A stretch of DNA of 5,163 bases, taken from Geodermatophilaceae bacterium. GTDB taxonomy: Bacteria; Actinomycetota; Actinomycetes; Mycobacteriales; Geodermatophilaceae. This document shows, piece after piece, positions 1-5,161 of the stretch; the stretch's first letter is position 1; the number at the start of each line of letters is the position of its first letter. The DNA is taken from positions 1-5,163 of the forward strand of contig JACCXW010000235.1 in NCBI GenBank assembly GCA_013696785.1. The letters run 5' to 3'. A model generated the notes under the pieces. The model saw only the letters and a list, made by a program, of their open reading frames with translations, was not told the DNA's origin and did no database searches. The position numbers and the translations under genes are program-made.

Positions 1-383
1 ACGTTGGACAGGTGGTGGCGCAGCCGCGACGGTGGATCCTCGGTCCAGGCATGCTCGGTGAGGAACCGGGCCACCCGCCGGGACAGTGAGTACTTGTCCT
101 CGTCGAAGTGGGCCATGCCCGGCGACGTGTCGAAGCCGGAGCCCAGCGCGGTCGTCACCCGCACCGGCATGATGTAGTGGATGTCGTCGGTCAGGAGTTC
201 CAGCCATTGCTCGTACGCTTGCGCATCGAGCAGGTAGGTCTCGTCGACAAGCCAGCGGTGGGCCCGCTGGTGCCGCTCGTCGTCGAAGGACAGGCTCGGA
301 CCTTTCCGCAGGACTCGCGAGGCATGTGCGCCCAGGACTGATCGCGAGGAGTGCGTGTCGGTGCCGCCCGGCGGCGTACTCAT
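1..383 (-). CDS. Aromatic-ring-hydroxylating dioxygenase beta (small) subunit, 3' end cut off
   Basis: Small subunit of a Rieske-type ring-hydroxylating dioxygenase. In this family the beta subunit has a cystatin-like/SnoaL-like (NTF2) fold, holds the alpha3-beta3 hexamer together and carries no metal. About 127 codons are visible and the gene runs off the left edge; family members are usually 160-190 residues, so the last third is missing. Typical features are seen: an N-terminal helix region with HRWLVDETYLLD, then YEQWLELLTDDIHYIMPVRV, a stretch around MAHFDEDKYSLSRRV, and RLRHHLSNV near the cut, which matches the conserved R-x-x-x-SN(V) segment of beta subunits. The first roughly 35 residues are Ser/Thr/Gly-rich and look like a poorly conserved extension. 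The ATG start overlaps the alpha-subunit stop as ATGA, and only a weak GGGG precedes it, which suggests translational coupling. Family assignment is firm; the substrate is unknown. Confidence 0.93.
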   Translation of the reverse strand, partial: MSTPPGGTDTHSSRSVLGAHASRVLRKGPSLSFDDERHQRAHRWLVDETYLLDAQAYEQWLELLTDDIHYIMPVRVTTALGSGFDTSPGMAHFDEDKYSLSRRVARFLTEHAWTEDPPSRLRHHLSN

Positions 384-1849
384 GCCCCGGTCACTTCGGC
401 GGTGTCCTCGGAAGGGACGTGCTCGAGCACCGGCGGGTCATCCGGGGAATCGGCAGCACCACCGGCCGCAACCGCATGCGGCGCCCCACTGCTTCCGACG
501 TGCAGCAAGCCGGCCGCCGCGACCGGACGCTCGAGGTGATCGGCCCAGCGGGCAAGCAGTTCGCGTTGGTTGTACTCGCTGTAGCCGGTGCGGGCGCTGC
601 CTGGACCGGCGAACTGCTCCCCGGTCAAGGCCGGCACGACCGCTGAGCCGTCGGCGAGGATCCCCATTCGGCTGTTCAGCCGCAGTCGCCGCGCCATCGA
701 GCCCGCGGCGGTGTTGGTCAGCGAGACCCAGTTCTCCACATCGTCCTGCTCGAACATCCCGGTGCTGCCGAAACACATGAGGTAGGCCTTGTACGACAGC
801 GCCTTGAATTCCGCCGGCGCCTGTGCGTCGACGGCGAACCAGGACAGCACCTCGGTCTCGTCCTGGCTGATCGGCTGCCATAGCCGGATCGAGATGAATG
901 GAAGCACGTCGTCCGACTCGGCCACCCGGGGCCAGTTGTGCACGAAGCTGAGATTCGGAAAGAGCGAAGCCGCGGAAATCATGAACCCGTCATCGCCCAC
1001 GACGGTGCGCTGTTCGGCCGACCACGACTGCTTCATCCGGTCGACCATCTCCTGCGGGTAGCCGACGTAGCGCAGCCGTTCGTCGAGATCCCCCGCGGGC
1101 AGCTTGTACGTCGTGCCGCCCCCGTTGCCGGCCCAGTACGTGCAGCCGTCCTTACGCTTCTCCGCCTTGGGCTCGCGGAACAGCCCGATCTCCACCACCG
1201 AGGTGTGCGTCTGTGGGGTGTGGTACATGTCGCCGGCGAAATTCTCAGCGCCGATCTTCCAGTTCGCCTTGACCCGCCAGCGCTGCGGACCCCGCAGTTC
1301 GATGCCAGCGGAGCTCTGCTTGGTGTAGTAGTCCAGATAGAAGGCGAAGTCTCCGAGGTACTCCCGCAATGGCACCGCATCGGGATCCAGGCTGATGAAG
1401 ATGAGTCCGTTGTGAATGTCAAGGCTCGGCGCCGGCAGCAGCCGCTGACCCTTGCGTTTGAACCCGTCCTCACCGCCGTAGGCGTCCTGGTGGAAGGGCA
1501 ACCCCACGATGCGACCGTCATTGCGGTAGGACCAGCCGTGGTAGGGGCAGCGGAAGTGCGATGCATTGCCCATCTCCGCCCGGCACACCTGCATCCCGCG
1601 GTGCAGGCACATGTTGAAGTGCGCCCGGATCTGGCCGTTCTCGTCCCGGGTCACGATGAAGGAGTCGTCGAGCACCCGGCGTACGACGTAGTCACCGGGC
1701 TTGGCTATCTCCGACTCGTGAGCCACGAACATCCAGGCACGGCTGAAGATCCGTTCCCTTTCCAGGGCGAAGATCTCCGCGTCGTTGTATATGTGTGCCG
1801 GGATCATGCCGCGGCGCACGTCGGCCAGGACGGTGCTCTGGTCGGTCAT
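380..1849 (-). CDS. Aromatic-ring-hydroxylating dioxygenase alpha (large) subunit, Rieske/non-heme iron
   Basis: Catalytic subunit (489 aa) that inserts both atoms of O2 into an aromatic ring to give a cis-dihydrodiol or related product, in the cytoplasm. The Rieske [2Fe-2S] motif C-x-H-x17-C-x2-H is intact (C81, H83, C101, H104). The mononuclear iron site is also intact: H210 and H215 in GDMYHTPQTH, with the bridging Asp D207. The third ligand is an Asp in the EQDD-x-ENW segment (367-373). From memory, the segments CRAEMGNASHFRCPYHGW, AYGGEDG, TKQSSAG and GNGGGTTYKLP resemble the actinobacterial NidA/phthalate 3,4-dioxygenase branch of PAH degraders. That is a resemblance, not a substrate call. 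The start is the ATG at 1849, six bases after GGAG. The frame stays open upstream to 2161 but overlaps the GMC gene there and encodes Arg-rich shadow sequence. The last ~45 residues are Ala/Gly/Pro/Asp-rich and look like a non-conserved tail. The stop overlaps the beta start. Confidence 0.96.
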   Translation of the reverse strand: MTDQSTVLADVRRGMIPAHIYNDAEIFALERERIFSRAWMFVAHESEIAKPGDYVVRRVLDDSFIVTRDENGQIRAHFNMCLHRGMQVCRAEMGNASHFRCPYHGWSYRNDGRIVGLPFHQDAYGGEDGFKRKGQRLLPAPSLDIHNGLIFISLDPDAVPLREYLGDFAFYLDYYTKQSSAGIELRGPQRWRVKANWKIGAENFAGDMYHTPQTHTSVVEIGLFREPKAEKRKDGCTYWAGNGGGTTYKLPAGDLDERLRYVGYPQEMVDRMKQSWSAEQRTVVGDDGFMISAASLFPNLSFVHNWPRVAESDDVLPFISIRLWQPISQDETEVLSWFAVDAQAPAEFKALSYKAYLMCFGSTGMFEQDDVENWVSLTNTAAGSMARRLRLNSRMGILADGSAVVPALTGEQFAGPGSARTGYSEYNQRELLARWADHLERPVAAAGLLHVGSSGAPHAVAAGGAADSPDDPPVLEHVPSEDTAEVTGA

Positions 1850-1855
1850 GCTCGA

Positions 1856-1859
1856 CTCC
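1856..1859 (-). promoter_or_regulatory. Ribosome binding site of the dioxygenase alpha subunit
   Basis: GGAG lies six bases before the ATG at 1849. It decides the start, because the reading frame stays open a further 104 codons upstream, into the GMC gene. Confidence 0.75.
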
Positions 1860-1905
1860 AAACAGCGATCATCGTCGGCCCATCGTAGCCGCCGGCAGCT
1901 CTCCT

Positions 1906-1923
1906 GGACAGAATGCGGTTCCT
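1906..1923. promoter_or_regulatory. Degenerate operator-like element before the dioxygenase (weak)
   Basis: GGACAGAATGCGGTTCCT matches copy 1 at 12 of 18 bases, including CAGAA and the TTC at the same distance. Only one half-site is fully kept. It lies in the 89-base gap between the GMC stop and the alpha start. It may be chance or a relic. Confidence 0.2.
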
Positions 1924-1938
1924 TCCTCCGGAGACGCC

Positions 1939-3456
1939 TCAGCTCGCCTCGAGCAGCAGGTCGGCAGCCTTCTCGCCGACCATGACCGTGGCGGCGTTCG
2001 TGTTCCCGGACGTGATCTCGGGGAACACGCTGGCATCGGCGACCCGCAGCCCGACGACCCCACGCACCCGCAGCTGCGGGTCGACGACCGCGGCTTCGTC
2101 GGTCCCCATCCGGCAGCTGCCGACGGGGTGGTACTCGGAGTCCATCATCTGCCGGAGGCACGCCTCGAGGTCCTTCTCGGAGCGGACATCCGCACCCGGG
2201 AACAATTCCTCGCCCCGGAGTCCGGCGAAAGCGTCGGTCCGGCCGAGTTCACGCGCCACCGCCAGGCCGCGGAGCAGCGCCGCGCGGTCCTCGGGCTGTT
2301 GCAGGTAGTTGAAGAGCAGCGTCGGATGATCTGCGGGATCCGTTGACTTCAGGCGCACCTCGCCGCGGGACCGGGGCCGAGTCGGACAGACGATGATCTG
2401 CCAGCCCGGGCCACGGTCCATCAGCGTGGGGTTGACCAGCGTCGTGGCGTAGTGGAACTGGACGTCGGGACCTTGCGGGTCCGCTGCCGTGTTCAGGAAG
2501 CCGGCCACCTCCAGGATGTTGCTGGCGGGGTCGATGTCGCTCGGCGAGGGATTGCCGAAGGCCACATCGATCCTGGGATGGTCGTGCAGATTGCTGCCGA
2601 CCCCGGGAAGATCCACCGCAACGGGAACTCCGACGTCGCTCAGGTGCGCGGCCGGTCCGATCCCGGAGAGCATCAGTAGCTTGGGGCTCTCGAAGGCGCC
2701 CGCGCACAGCACGAGTTCGCGTCGGATGTGCGCCTGGATCGTCTCGCCGTCACGGACATAGTCCAGCCGGCTCGCGCGTCCGTCAGTCAGCACGATCTTC
2801 GTGGCAAGCGCGTTCGTGGCCACCGTGAGATTGGGCCGCCCGAGCACCGGCCGCAGGAACGCCTCCGCGCTGGTGATGCGTCGCCCGGACCTGATGTTGA
2901 CCTGGAACGGGCCGAACCCGTCCTGCTCGGCGCCGTTGAAGTCGCGATTCTCGGCGTATCCCAGTTCCCTGGCCGCGTCGAGGAAGGCCTCCGAACGCGG
3001 GTCCAACGCAGGATTGTCGCTGACCGCGAGCGGGCCGTCGCCGCCGTGGTGCCGGTCGGCACCTCGGCTGTTCCCCTCGGCGCGGATGAAGTAGGGCAGC
3101 ACGTCGTCGTAGCCCCAGCCGGTATTTCCGGCGGCCGCCCAGCGGTCGAAGTCGCGCCGGTTGCCGCGGATGTAGATCATGCCGTTGATGGCGCTGGAAC
3201 CGCCGAGGACCTTCCCGCGGGGGTGGTAGATGCGACGGCCGTCCAGGCCGGGTTCCGGCTCGGTCAGATAGGCCCAGTCGACCTCCGTACCGAACAGCGC
3301 CGGAAGCGCGGAGGGAATGAAGATCTCGGGCCTGGTGTCCTCACCGCCGGCCTCCAGCAGGAGTACCTCGAGCGACGGATCGGCGCGGACGAGGCGGTTC
3401 GCGACGACCGAACCCGCCGAACCCGCCCCGACGATGACGTAATCGTAGTCTGGCAT
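1939..3456 (-). CDS. GMC-family FAD-dependent oxidoreductase (choline dehydrogenase-like alcohol dehydrogenase)
   Basis: FAD flavoprotein (505 aa) of the glucose-methanol-choline family, which oxidises primary or secondary alcohols. The N-terminal dinucleotide-binding motif GAGSAG (10-15) is followed by LLLEAGG (32-38), whose Glu normally binds the ADP ribose. The first GMC signature spans about 81-98 (GKVLGGSSAINGMIYIRG), and the second about 253-268 (GAFESPKLLMLSGIGP). The C-terminal catalytic region has the active-site His (H443 in EYHPVGSCRMG) and SGNTNAAT (483-490), whose Asn takes the second catalytic position. Length and domain order are normal, and no signal peptide is seen, so it is cytoplasmic. 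The ATG at 3456 is preceded by GGAG with a 7-base gap; a start 13 codons upstream would add unrelated residues before the FAD strand. It lies 127 bases after DUF3237 and 89 bases before the dioxygenase. The likely role is oxidation of an alcohol intermediate or side chain; the substrate is unknown. Confidence 0.95.
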   Translation of the reverse strand: MPDYDYVIVGAGSAGSVVANRLVRADPSLEVLLLEAGGEDTRPEIFIPSALPALFGTEVDWAYLTEPEPGLDGRRIYHPRGKVLGGSSAINGMIYIRGNRRDFDRWAAAGNTGWGYDDVLPYFIRAEGNSRGADRHHGGDGPLAVSDNPALDPRSEAFLDAARELGYAENRDFNGAEQDGFGPFQVNIRSGRRITSAEAFLRPVLGRPNLTVATNALATKIVLTDGRASRLDYVRDGETIQAHIRRELVLCAGAFESPKLLMLSGIGPAAHLSDVGVPVAVDLPGVGSNLHDHPRIDVAFGNPSPSDIDPASNILEVAGFLNTAADPQGPDVQFHYATTLVNPTLMDRGPGWQIIVCPTRPRSRGEVRLKSTDPADHPTLLFNYLQQPEDRAALLRGLAVARELGRTDAFAGLRGEELFPGADVRSEKDLEACLRQMMDSEYHPVGSCRMGTDEAAVVDPQLRVRGVVGLRVADASVFPEITSGNTNAATVMVGEKAADLLLEAS

Positions 3457-3463
3457 TGAGCAG

Positions 3464-3467
3464 CTCC
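3464..3467 (-). promoter_or_regulatory. Ribosome binding site of the GMC oxidoreductase
   Basis: GGAG lies 7 bases before the ATG at 3456. It supports that start over the ATG 13 codons upstream at 3495. Confidence 0.7.
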
Positions 3468-3491
3468 AGTTCACCACAGTTGCGATCTCGG

Positions 3492-3506
3492 GCACCGAGT
3501 CGGTGC
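3492..3506. repeat. Second 15-base palindrome, in the GMC leader
   Basis: GCACCGAGTCGGTGC has two perfect 7-base arms around one central base, and CTC/GAG flanks at 3487-3489 and 3508-3510 add a further broken stem. It begins 36 bases before the GMC start codon and lies downstream of the predicted start of transcription. Its sequence is unrelated to the CAGAA-type element. It could be a binding site for a different dimeric regulator or, with a 5-base loop and 5-bp stem, a small leader hairpin. No U-run follows, so it is not a standard terminator. Confidence 0.45.
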
Positions 3507-3521
3507 TGAGCCGTTTCTTGA

Positions 3522-3539
3522 ATACAGAAAACAGTTCTG
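3522..3539. promoter_or_regulatory. Operator-like element, copy 2 (before the GMC gene)
   Basis: ATA followed by CAGAAAACAGTTCTG (3525-3539). It matches the copy at 4073-4090 at 15 of 18 bases, with ATACAGAA and TTCTG identical and differently filled 5-base centres. Its arms CAGAA/TTCTG are perfect, with one mismatch if extended to six. It overlaps the predicted -10/start of the GMC promoter. Confidence 0.55.
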
Positions 3540-3566
3540 AGTACCGGCATTGGCCGACCTTGTCAA
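3538..3566 (-). promoter_or_regulatory. Candidate promoter for the GMC-dioxygenase genes (leftward)
   Basis: Read leftward, a perfect -35 TTGACA (3566-3561) is followed after 17 bases by TACTCA (3543-3538), a modest -10. The start point would be near 3531, inside the shared operator-like element at 3522-3539, leaving a leader of about 75 bases. It implies that the GMC, alpha and beta genes can be transcribed without DUF3237. By-eye prediction. Confidence 0.35.
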
Positions 3567-3583
3567 CGGATCGTCGGGCCGGC

Positions 3584-4003
3584 TCAGGCGAGCTGGTACA
3601 GCTCGTAGGTCAGGATGTCGCCCTCGCGCACCCCCCTGCTCACGGCCTGGATGCCGTTGAGCCACCGGTAGCGCTCGTCACCGGTCTCGAAGACCGGCGC
3701 GGCGAAGACGACACCGCCGTCGGCCGGCTGCCTGGCCGCCTTCCCGCGGTAGGTGATCGTGATGGGCGCGCCGTCGTCTGTCATCAGCAGGAGGCGGGCA
3801 TCGACGCTGACCGAACCGTCGGCGTGGAGCATCAGCCAGTCGTGAGCCATCTTGCCGTGCTGGCGGGCGGTCACTCGCTCGCCGTCCCATCGGCAGGACA
3901 GGGCCTCGCCGACGATGCGCGTCCCGGCCGGAGTGTCGGCTAGAACCGTGTGCTGGTCGATCTCGATGGTCAGTGTTCCGAGCGGGAGCAGGTCGATGGG
4001 CAC
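3584..4003 (-). CDS. DUF3237 (UPF0311) domain protein
   Basis: A 139-residue protein that is a single DUF3237 domain, normal in length for the family. Diagnostic segments are the N-terminal strand around TLTIEIDQ, G-x-R-I-V (28-32), DWLMLHADGSVSVDARLLLMTDDGAPI in the middle (DAR-x-x-L-x-TDDGA is the family hallmark), then FETGDERYRWLNGIQAVSRG and a C-terminal YELYQL strand. No catalytic residues are established for the family as far as I know. It is predicted to be a soluble beta-barrel-like protein and is often found near catabolic oxidoreductases. The start is GTG at 4003, preceded by an excellent GGAGGAA five to six bases away, so it is well supported although not ATG. It is the first gene of the leftward set and is divergent from the LLM oxidoreductase, with 108 bases between the starts. 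The function is unknown; a ligand-binding or accessory catabolic role is inference. Confidence 0.88.
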   Translation of the reverse strand: MPIDLLPLGTLTIEIDQHTVLADTPAGTRIVGEALSCRWDGERVTARQHGKMAHDWLMLHADGSVSVDARLLLMTDDGAPITITYRGKAARQPADGGVVFAAPVFETGDERYRWLNGIQAVSRGVREGDILTYELYQLA

Positions 4004-4006
4004 GGG

Positions 4007-4013
4007 TTCCTCC
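4007..4013 (-). promoter_or_regulatory. Ribosome binding site deciding the GTG start of DUF3237
   Basis: Read leftward, GGAGGAA ends three bases before the GTG at 4003, with its GGAGG core five bases away. This is a near-perfect anti-16S match. It fixes the GTG as the start; no in-frame ATG competes nearby. Confidence 0.85.
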
Positions 4014-4031
4014 GATGCGGACCTGGCGGCC

Positions 4032-4060
4032 TTGACAGTCAGGGCCCGAGGCCATAGACA
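4032..4060 (+). promoter_or_regulatory. Candidate promoter for the LLM oxidoreductase (rightward)
   Basis: A perfect -35 TTGACA (4032-4037) is followed after exactly 17 bases by a weak -10-like TAGACA (4055-4060; three of six consensus bases). The start point would be near 4067, about 45 bases before the GTG. The shared palindrome then falls at roughly +10 to +24, where a bound repressor could block escape or elongation. The poor -10 lowers confidence. Confidence 0.35.
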
Positions 4061-4069
4061 GACAGCGAC

Positions 4070-4097
4070 AGCATACAGAACCCGGTTCTGGCATCAA
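4070..4097 (-). promoter_or_regulatory. Candidate promoter for DUF3237 (leftward)
   Basis: Read leftward, a -35-like TTGATG (4097-4092) is followed after 16 bases by a -10-like TATGCT (4075-4070), which fits the TAnnnT pattern of actinobacterial housekeeping promoters. Transcription would begin near 4063, giving a 5' leader of about 60 bases. The 16-base spacer is filled by the palindrome at 4076-4090, the classic place for a repressor to block polymerase. Predicted by eye only. Confidence 0.5.
4073..4090. promoter_or_regulatory. Operator-like element, copy 1 (divergent promoter region)
   Basis: ATA followed by the 15-base palindrome CAGAACCCGGTTCTG (4076-4090), which has two perfect 7-base arms around a single central base. 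This is the form expected for a dimeric helix-turn-helix regulator. It overlaps the leftward promoter spacer and sits just downstream of the rightward promoter, so one bound protein could control both directions. The regulator is not in the window. Confidence 0.6.
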
Positions 4098-4111
4098 GAA
4101 AATGACCGAAG

Positions 4112-5161
4112 GTGGCGAATACCCCCCGACGCATGAACGGTCTCGCCGTGTCCCTCGCCAGCCGCAGCGGCATCTCTGCGGCCCAGATCGCCGATCTCGC
4201 ACGGGCCGCCGAGGACGCCGGATTCGATTCGGTGTTCCTCGCGGAACGGTGCGCGGACAGCCTCGCCCTGGCCCACAGCGCGTTGCTCGCCACCGAGCGG
4301 ATCACGGTGGGGACCGCGATCGCGAACGCCGGCGTCCGCCATCCCGCCCTGACGGCCCTCACCGCGGCGACACTCGCGGAGGAGTCCGGGGGGCGGTTCC
4401 TGTTGGGACTTGGGGTCGCCAACGCCGCTCTGAACGAGCGGGTGCTGGGTCTGGCGCCCACCAGACCGGTGACGTACATGCGCGAGTACGTCGGGGTGCT
4501 CCGTGCGGTCATGGAAGGGCGGGCGGATCCGCCGCCAGGTGAGTACTTCCCGGTCGCCGGCTTCGTTCCGGATCGGCGATCCGATGGCCGGGTCCCGGTC
4601 TTCCTCGCCGCCCTGCTGCCGCGGATGCTGGCGCTGGCCGGCGAACTCGCCGACGGGGTGTTCCTGAATCTGATGGCGGCCGCTCAACTCCCGGCCGCTC
4701 TTGCGCACCTGGACGTCGGGCTGGCCCGCGCCGGTCGAACCCGCGCCGACATCGTCGTCGCCTGCATCCTGCCGTGCTGCATCTCCGAGGACGTCGACGC
4801 CGCGGCGCGAGCCGCCCGGCAGGTCGTCGCCGGATACGCCATGCATCCCGCGGCCGGGGCAGTGTTCTCCGAGAGCGGGTTCGCCGATGACCTGATGCGG
4901 GTCCGCGAGCGGCTCACCGCAGGTGCCGAGAACGCCGCCGCCGCGGTGAGCGACGCGATGATCGACGCGCTGATCGTCCACGGCCGGCCCGACGCCCTTT
5001 CCGGTCGCATCCGGGCCTATCGCGAGGCAGGTGTCGATCTCCCGGTGCTCTTCCCGATGCCGGTCGACAACGGCTGGACGGCCCCGATGACCTGCGTCAT
5101 CCGCAACGCCGCGCCCAACGGCACGACCCCACCCCAGCGAAAGGACGTCCGGCATGTCTGA
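4112..5161 (+). CDS. LLM-class (luciferase-like) flavin/F420-dependent oxidoreductase
   Basis: TIM-barrel oxidoreductase of the bacterial luciferase-like superfamily (349 aa from the GTG, 342 from the ATG at 4133). Such enzymes use FMNH2 for monooxygenation or F420 for hydride transfer; F420 is plausible in an actinobacterium but not proven here. Typical segments are the first strand GLAVSL (10-15), AEDAGFDSVFLAE (33-45), TERITVGTAIAN (61-72), the RHPALTALTAATLAEESGGRFLLGLG block (76-101), TYMREYVGVLRAVMEG (121-136), GEYF (143-146), then VPVFLAAL and LADGVFLNL (179-187). The barrel closes with a C-terminal helix, and the tail after about 330 is unconserved. The start is unsure. GTG 4112 has no clear ribosome binding site, and ATG 4133 has none either but places the Met directly before the first strand as in relatives. 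The stop lies inside the start of the next gene, so it is probably the first gene of a rightward operon. Confidence 0.93.
   Translation: MANTPRRMNGLAVSLASRSGISAAQIADLARAAEDAGFDSVFLAERCADSLALAHSALLATERITVGTAIANAGVRHPALTALTAATLAEESGGRFLLGLGVANAALNERVLGLAPTRPVTYMREYVGVLRAVMEGRADPPPGEYFPVAGFVPDRRSDGRVPVFLAALLPRMLALAGELADGVFLNLMAAAQLPAALAHLDVGLARAGRTRADIVVACILPCCISEDVDAAARAARQVVAGYAMHPAAGAVFSESGFADDLMRVRERLTAGAENAAAAVSDAMIDALIVHGRPDALSGRIRAYREAGVDLPVLFPMPVDNGWTAPMTCVIRNAAPNGTTPPQRKDVRHV

Noticed and set aside
938..1888. Long open frame (316 codons) on the plus strand opposite the dioxygenase alpha gene
   Set aside because: Antisense shadow of a high-GC gene; the minus-strand frame holds intact Rieske and iron motifs, while this one has no recognisable domain.
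1850..2161. N-terminal extension of the dioxygenase alpha subunit up to 2161
   Set aside because: It would overlap the GMC gene by over 220 bases and adds Arg-rich sequence unlike the family; the ATG at 1849 has a good ribosome binding site.
2728..3459. Open frame of 243 codons on the plus strand opposite the GMC gene
   Set aside because: Shadow frame; the GMC signatures are on the minus strand.
3457..3583. Rho-independent terminator between DUF3237 and the GMC gene
   Set aside because: The palindrome at 3492-3506 has a one-base centre and no following U-run in the leftward direction, so it does not look like a terminator.
4076..4090. LexA/SOS box
   Set aside because: Actinobacterial SOS boxes have GAAC and GTTC separated by four bases with different flanks; here the spacing is three, and the neighbouring genes are catabolic, not repair genes.
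4102..4542. ATG at 4102 opening a 146-codon frame
   Set aside because: It is out of frame with the LLM protein and gives an Arg/Gly-rich translation of no recognisable family.
4094..5155. Long open frame (353 codons) on the minus strand opposite the LLM oxidoreductase
   Set aside because: Gly/Arg/Asp-rich shadow translation with no family features; the plus strand clearly encodes the LLM domain.
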